Source: Apostichopus japonicus
Taxonomy: Eukaryota; Echinodermata; Holothuroidea; Aspidochirotida; Stichopodidae
Reading direction: 5' to 3'
Length of the DNA: 64,000 nucleotides
Assembly: GCF_037975245.1 (NCBI RefSeq)
Contig: NC_092581.1
Span: 6,415,501 to 6,479,500 of the forward strand
Shown: positions 60,300 through 64,000 of the stretch, piece after piece
Layout: every line of letters starts with the position of its first letter
Position numbering within the stretch: position 1 is the first letter of the stretch
The notes under the pieces: model-generated
What the model was told of the DNA's origin: nothing
The model's database searches: none
The model's input: only the letters and a program-made list of their open reading frames with translations
Made by a program: the position numbers and the translations under genes

Positions 60300-62590
60300 G
60301 GAGAATTGGAATGTACACAAATGCAGGTACAGTTTCGTGCATACCCCTTTCACCTTTGACCAGTATTGCGCAATATGCTGTCGATAAAAGGAACCTCTGA
60401 TAAGAGCCTTATTCTTTGACGGTTCCAAAATAAAGGTGAAAGCGAATTGACGCTTCGGCTGAGTTGCGGCCAGATTGGTGTACTGAACCCAAGTAGTCCA
60501 CCAAATCGAGCGCTTTCATCTACTGATAAGAAAGCGATACATTTTCTTTAATGCAGAAACGAACGTAGCCCAAAGGAAACTTTACGATTCAATTTTCCGA
60601 TCTATTCATCGGCTAGCTATTTTCGCAGGAACATGCTACGACTTGGGATAAGAGAGGTACTGGTTTCGTGGAACTAGGCCTAGCAAACTGCAAACACGAA
60701 TGTCATTGTAAGGTGGTCAATCTAGACTAGGCGTAGCCTATACCCCTGATAAAGTTAAGCCTTAACTTTAGGTGTTACTGGAAGCTAGGCCTAATATCAA
60801 CCGATCGTCGGTTCACTGAGGATGGCGCTTTTGCTGAATTAGCCGGTCGTCTGTTGAAGAGAATAGTTGCAACTGTGCTTGTTTACCCAATCTTTCGTTC
60901 CATAACGATGGTGCTCTTAGTACTTATTTAGAGGATCCTCTGTTGAAATAGCAATGCAGTGTTGCTGATTAATTGGATAATTATGCCTGATGTAATGCCT
61001 AGTACCTGACTCGTGAAAAAAACGAACACGGTATCAGACCCGTCTAGGGGCACGGGTGAACACACCCTTTGCCTTCACCCTCTGCTGTGTACTTCAAACC
61101 TAGGCCTATCTGCTCTTAGTCTACCAATGTACTGTAATGCTTAGCTCAATCTTGTACTTGTAGGTAGACCTTCTAATGGTACATCATAATTTTTGTAACC
61201 TGTTAGGGTATGTAGCAAGAATATTTACTGATGAAATTCTTGCCACAATAAGCAGAAAAATAGTTTGTGTTTCAACTGATCACTTTTGTCAGATTATTTA
61301 TATTGTACCAACACACTTTAAGGTTGGAATGAATTTATCTTTATGTTATGCACATCTGTCATTTCTTTTTTAAAAACTTGCATTGTCTTCAGCCCATTAC
61401 TAACAGTGGGGTAGGCAGTAGTGCCTGTGTAATTAAGTGCATTAATGTGGGCAGGATTCTTTCTTTCATGCAAAGTTAATGGTGATTAACTTTAGGAAAA
61501 GTTTATTTCTTCCTGACTGAGTTTTTTACCAAAAAACATCGTTAGTTCACATTATCAGTTTACTTGCGTTACTTACTAAGGTAGATGGGCCTAGATCAGT
61601 CTGCACCCCATTTCCTTACATCAAAATGTAGTGTAGCTGTGTGCTGATGCTTATGTTATGTCAAGTGAGTGTTATGAGTCCTTTGATTAGGTTAAATTTT
61701 TGTGAGGATTAAAGGCTGATAACGTGTGAGTTTCTTGAATGTTAAAGGTAGAATGCTTGCAAAGAGATAGGCATAGGCTACACAATACACATCTAGTAGA
61801 ACTTTGCTTTGGACTAGACACCATGATATATTGTTATAGTAATGTAATAGTATTGTAAAATGTAGGCTTATAATTAACGTTACGTACATGTATGCAGTAA
61901 AAATAACAATAACATTAGCATCTTAAGATAACAAGTGACATAGCAACTACCAGAGCTGTAATAGTTAACCTACTGCCATGCATCGCTCAAGCTATAGACT
62001 ACAAGCATATCAGGATCCTAAGGTCACTGATTCCATGCTCGTTCTAGCCAAGGGAGCTCTGGCCGTAGGAATTGTACTCTTGAGATCAATGTCCTGTTGT
62101 GATTCCTGTCCTTGCATTAAACTTCTCTGCTCTTTCAAAATCTCATAGCTTCCCAGTTATTTTGACTTTCTTGATTAATGGAAAGACCTTAAGTCCTACT
62201 GTACTTTTGGCCTTGTTAGAAACTCACGCCTAGATGCCTATCTAAGCTTTACATTCACCAAACAGTTGAATAAAGATTGAGTTTCATGCTGAGGATTGTA
62301 ATTTATTCACAATAAAACCATCGTTACACCAATCAGTCTCAAAAATAGTCTCCACCACGGAAGTTTTACAGGCCCTCTCCAGGAGAATTGGTTTCAGGTT
62401 TTTAAGGACTAATAATTATGAAAGATAATTCTCAGTACATTTCTGAATGTATTAAGTTATTTCTATTGTTTGGACACATGATAAAATAGACCATAGTTTG
62501 TTTCACACTGAGATGATGGAGATGGAACCATCTCTATGGCCTTTGCATCACTCTCTCAGCTTATTGAACCAAATATTTTCCATCCTTTCA
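60300..62590. other. upstream region of the QRSL1-like gene; no clear exon
   Basis: The first coding exon and promoter of the QRSL1-like gene should lie here, since only six to eight N-terminal residues are missing. I could not pick a convincing ATG exon. Short frames seen are not conserved. Confidence 0.45.
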
Positions 62591-62593
62591 CAG

Positions 62594-62753
62594 CTTGCCA
62601 AAGAGCTTCGTTCTGGTGAGGTCTCTGTATCTGAATTGTGCAACAGATGCAAAGAGAGAGCTTCTAAGTTGAATAGTCTTAATGCATTGGTAACAACAAC
62701 TTTCGAGCAGGCTGAAAAACATGCACTGGAAAGTAACCAAAGGATCCAATCAG
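62594..62753 (+). CDS. QRSL1: QRSL1/GatA-like: Glu-tRNA(Gln) amidotransferase subunit A, N-terminal exon
   Basis: Exon between acceptor CATCCTTTCACAG and donor CAATCAG|GTTTGA, phase 1 at its end. It encodes LAKELRSGEVSVSELCNRC, then a helix ending NALVTTTFEQAEKHALESNQ, which matches the first helices of amidase-signature GatA proteins (SAALKQGQITPTELCQKC...[20 protein letters not shown] in human QRSL1). In animals this subunit works in mitochondria, turning Glu-tRNA(Gln) into Gln-tRNA(Gln). The catalytic Lys-Ser-Ser exons lie beyond the window, and the start exon was not identified. Confidence 0.82.
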
Positions 62754-62773
62754 GTTTGATTTGCTATTATTTA

Positions 62774-63911
62774 TGAAAGAGGTTATGAAATGGAAAAAAA
62801 AATCTTTATCATCTTATTCTGTATACTCGTAGCCCTTCCAATGATACCCATCAACCGAAGCTTGCATCCTCGAGGAATAAACGATCAAAAATTTGAGGGT
62901 AATAAAAACTTTCTAAAAGTTGTTGAATTTACGGTAATGCGGCGCGACGTCAGTCGAGCTAGGAACTCAGCTCACTCCCAAGACGCTATGTTTACATTCT
63001 CAAACGTCTGAGAACACAGTGCTCCGTAGTAATTGAGATTTGGTGTTTGGAGTTTTGTTTCTACGTAAATTTATCCCGTAACTGTTAAATATGCCGAGCC
63101 GATATGTGGTATCAGGTTGCTCCACCACAAGTAAAGACGGATTTCTACTGCAAGCTTTCCAAAAGATGACAGAAATCGAAGAATTTGAACACGATTCGCT
63201 CAAAACACTACACATACGCAACGTTACGAGTACCTGTAGGCCTATACCAGGGTGTTGTTCCATAACAACTCCCTGCTTATACTGTTGCCAAATTACTTGT
63301 TATGACCATAGCCTATGCCTCCTTCATACAGCAAATGACGATTTTTGTTGGTTACCTAATATTTTGCACAAAACTTAAAGCCAGTTGGTTTTAGAACAAT
63401 CAATACTAGATCTGCAAGTTTCGTCTCGGCCATCAGGATCGTTTTACGATTCTTCTGCAAGGGGCTCAAATTTATAGGGAAAAACACCGATATTATCTTC
63501 ATCACCCTCGAAAACTATTTCCTCTTCTTCTTCCTCAAGAAAATAATTTTTGTCAAAGCTTACGAAAGGCCTGAGAGGTGAAGTCTTTTTTCCTCGGAAT
63601 CAGATGATTCGGGAGAAGACATTTTCAAGAGTGTTGTGGTTACATGTAGTAAACTGTGTAACGCAGTATCGGTAAACAGCGGGGAGTTGGCTTTGGCTGA
63701 AATGATTCCTTTGATGACATCAGATGAACTGTGGTGGGCAGCTTTGCTTTTTTTAACGAGTGGCAGTTCGAGTGGTCTCTAGGGAATACTTTGACAGCGA
63801 ATTTCTGGTGTTTGAAGCCGTATTCACGGAAAGTTGTGCATGGGTGGTGTTGTAGTAATGTAGATAAACCATTCCAAGATATGAAAATTTTTCATTTCAT
63901 AACCTCTTTAA
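62774..63911. mobile_element. TTAA-type DNA transposon (Kolobok-like) with THAP remnant
   Basis: Inverted repeat AGAGGTTATGAAATG (62778-62792) and CATTTCATAACCTCT (63893-63907). The right flank is TTAA (63908-63911) and the left is TGAA, probably a mutated TTAA. THAP domains plus TTAA duplication are the Kolobok combination. It lies in the intron just 24 bp after the QRSL1-like exon. About 1.1 kb, non-autonomous or decayed. Confidence 0.75.
63091..63180 (+). pseudogene. THAP zinc-finger remnant
   Basis: MPSRYVVSGCSTTSKDGFLL resembles the start of THAP fingers (MP..C....C......G), but the first zinc cysteine is Tyr. The following QAFQKM replaces the usual H.FP.D, and nothing conserved continues. 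A broken relic of the surrounding element's transposase. Confidence 0.65.
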
Positions 63912-64000
63912 ATATATTTTATTAAAGATGTTTTAATTTTTCTTGACCTGTTTGTGAACTGAGCTATATCTGTCAACTTCAATAAAGGACTTAATTGCTT

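Overview
The window is eukaryotic, from an intron-rich animal genome. The gene content (a metazoan SENP6/SENP7-type SUMO protease and a QRSL1/GatA-type amidotransferase), the repeat load and the style of the elements suggest a marine invertebrate. A deuterostome such as an echinoderm or hemichordate is my guess, at low confidence. No bacterial features (operons, CRISPR arrays, Shine-Dalgarno sites) are present.

About 5.9-42.2 kb, minus strand: one large gene for a SENP6/SENP7-like SUMO-chain protease. I could join 23 coding exons by GT/AG sites with unbroken phase. They give about 1270 residues, ending in a split C48-type catalytic domain with His in exon 19, Asp in exon 21 and Cys in exon 22. 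The N-terminal part has an RG-rich tract, acidic/serine-rich linkers, a four-CxxC zinc-ribbon-like exon and a probable SUMO-interacting motif. The start exon is tentative and the true 3' end is uncertain.

The introns of this gene are packed with minisatellites of 17-66 bp units and up to about 80 copies. The striking point is that five arrays (downstream of exons 7, 14, 16, 21 and 23) start exactly at the 5' splice site. Their units carry a copy of the donor, in four cases with 9-29 bases of exon end. Each of these introns therefore contains some 12-80 tandem copies of its own exon/intron junction. Two more arrays begin 33 and about 65 bp past a donor without copying it. This donor-anchored architecture is the main candidate for a previously undescribed phenomenon here.

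40-60.3 kb: a transposon-rich intergenic block lying upstream of both genes, which are divergently oriented. It holds five bounded hAT-like elements with perfect 8-bp target duplications (one with a decayed transposase C-terminus; one in a repeat whose other copy acts as a paralogous empty site). It also holds a TA-flanked inverted-repeat element enclosing a 5'-truncated LINE, a TA-flanked foldback element of repeated short palindromes, tRNA-derived SINEs and an imperfect 1-kb foldback. Another inverted-repeat element sits inside a minisatellite at 23 kb. TTAA-flanked elements lie at 6.7-8.6 kb and 62.8-63.9 kb; the latter has a THAP-domain remnant.

62.6-62.75 kb, plus strand: one early exon of a QRSL1/GatA-like subunit A of the mitochondrial glutamyl-tRNA(Gln) amidotransferase. 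The rest lies beyond the window.
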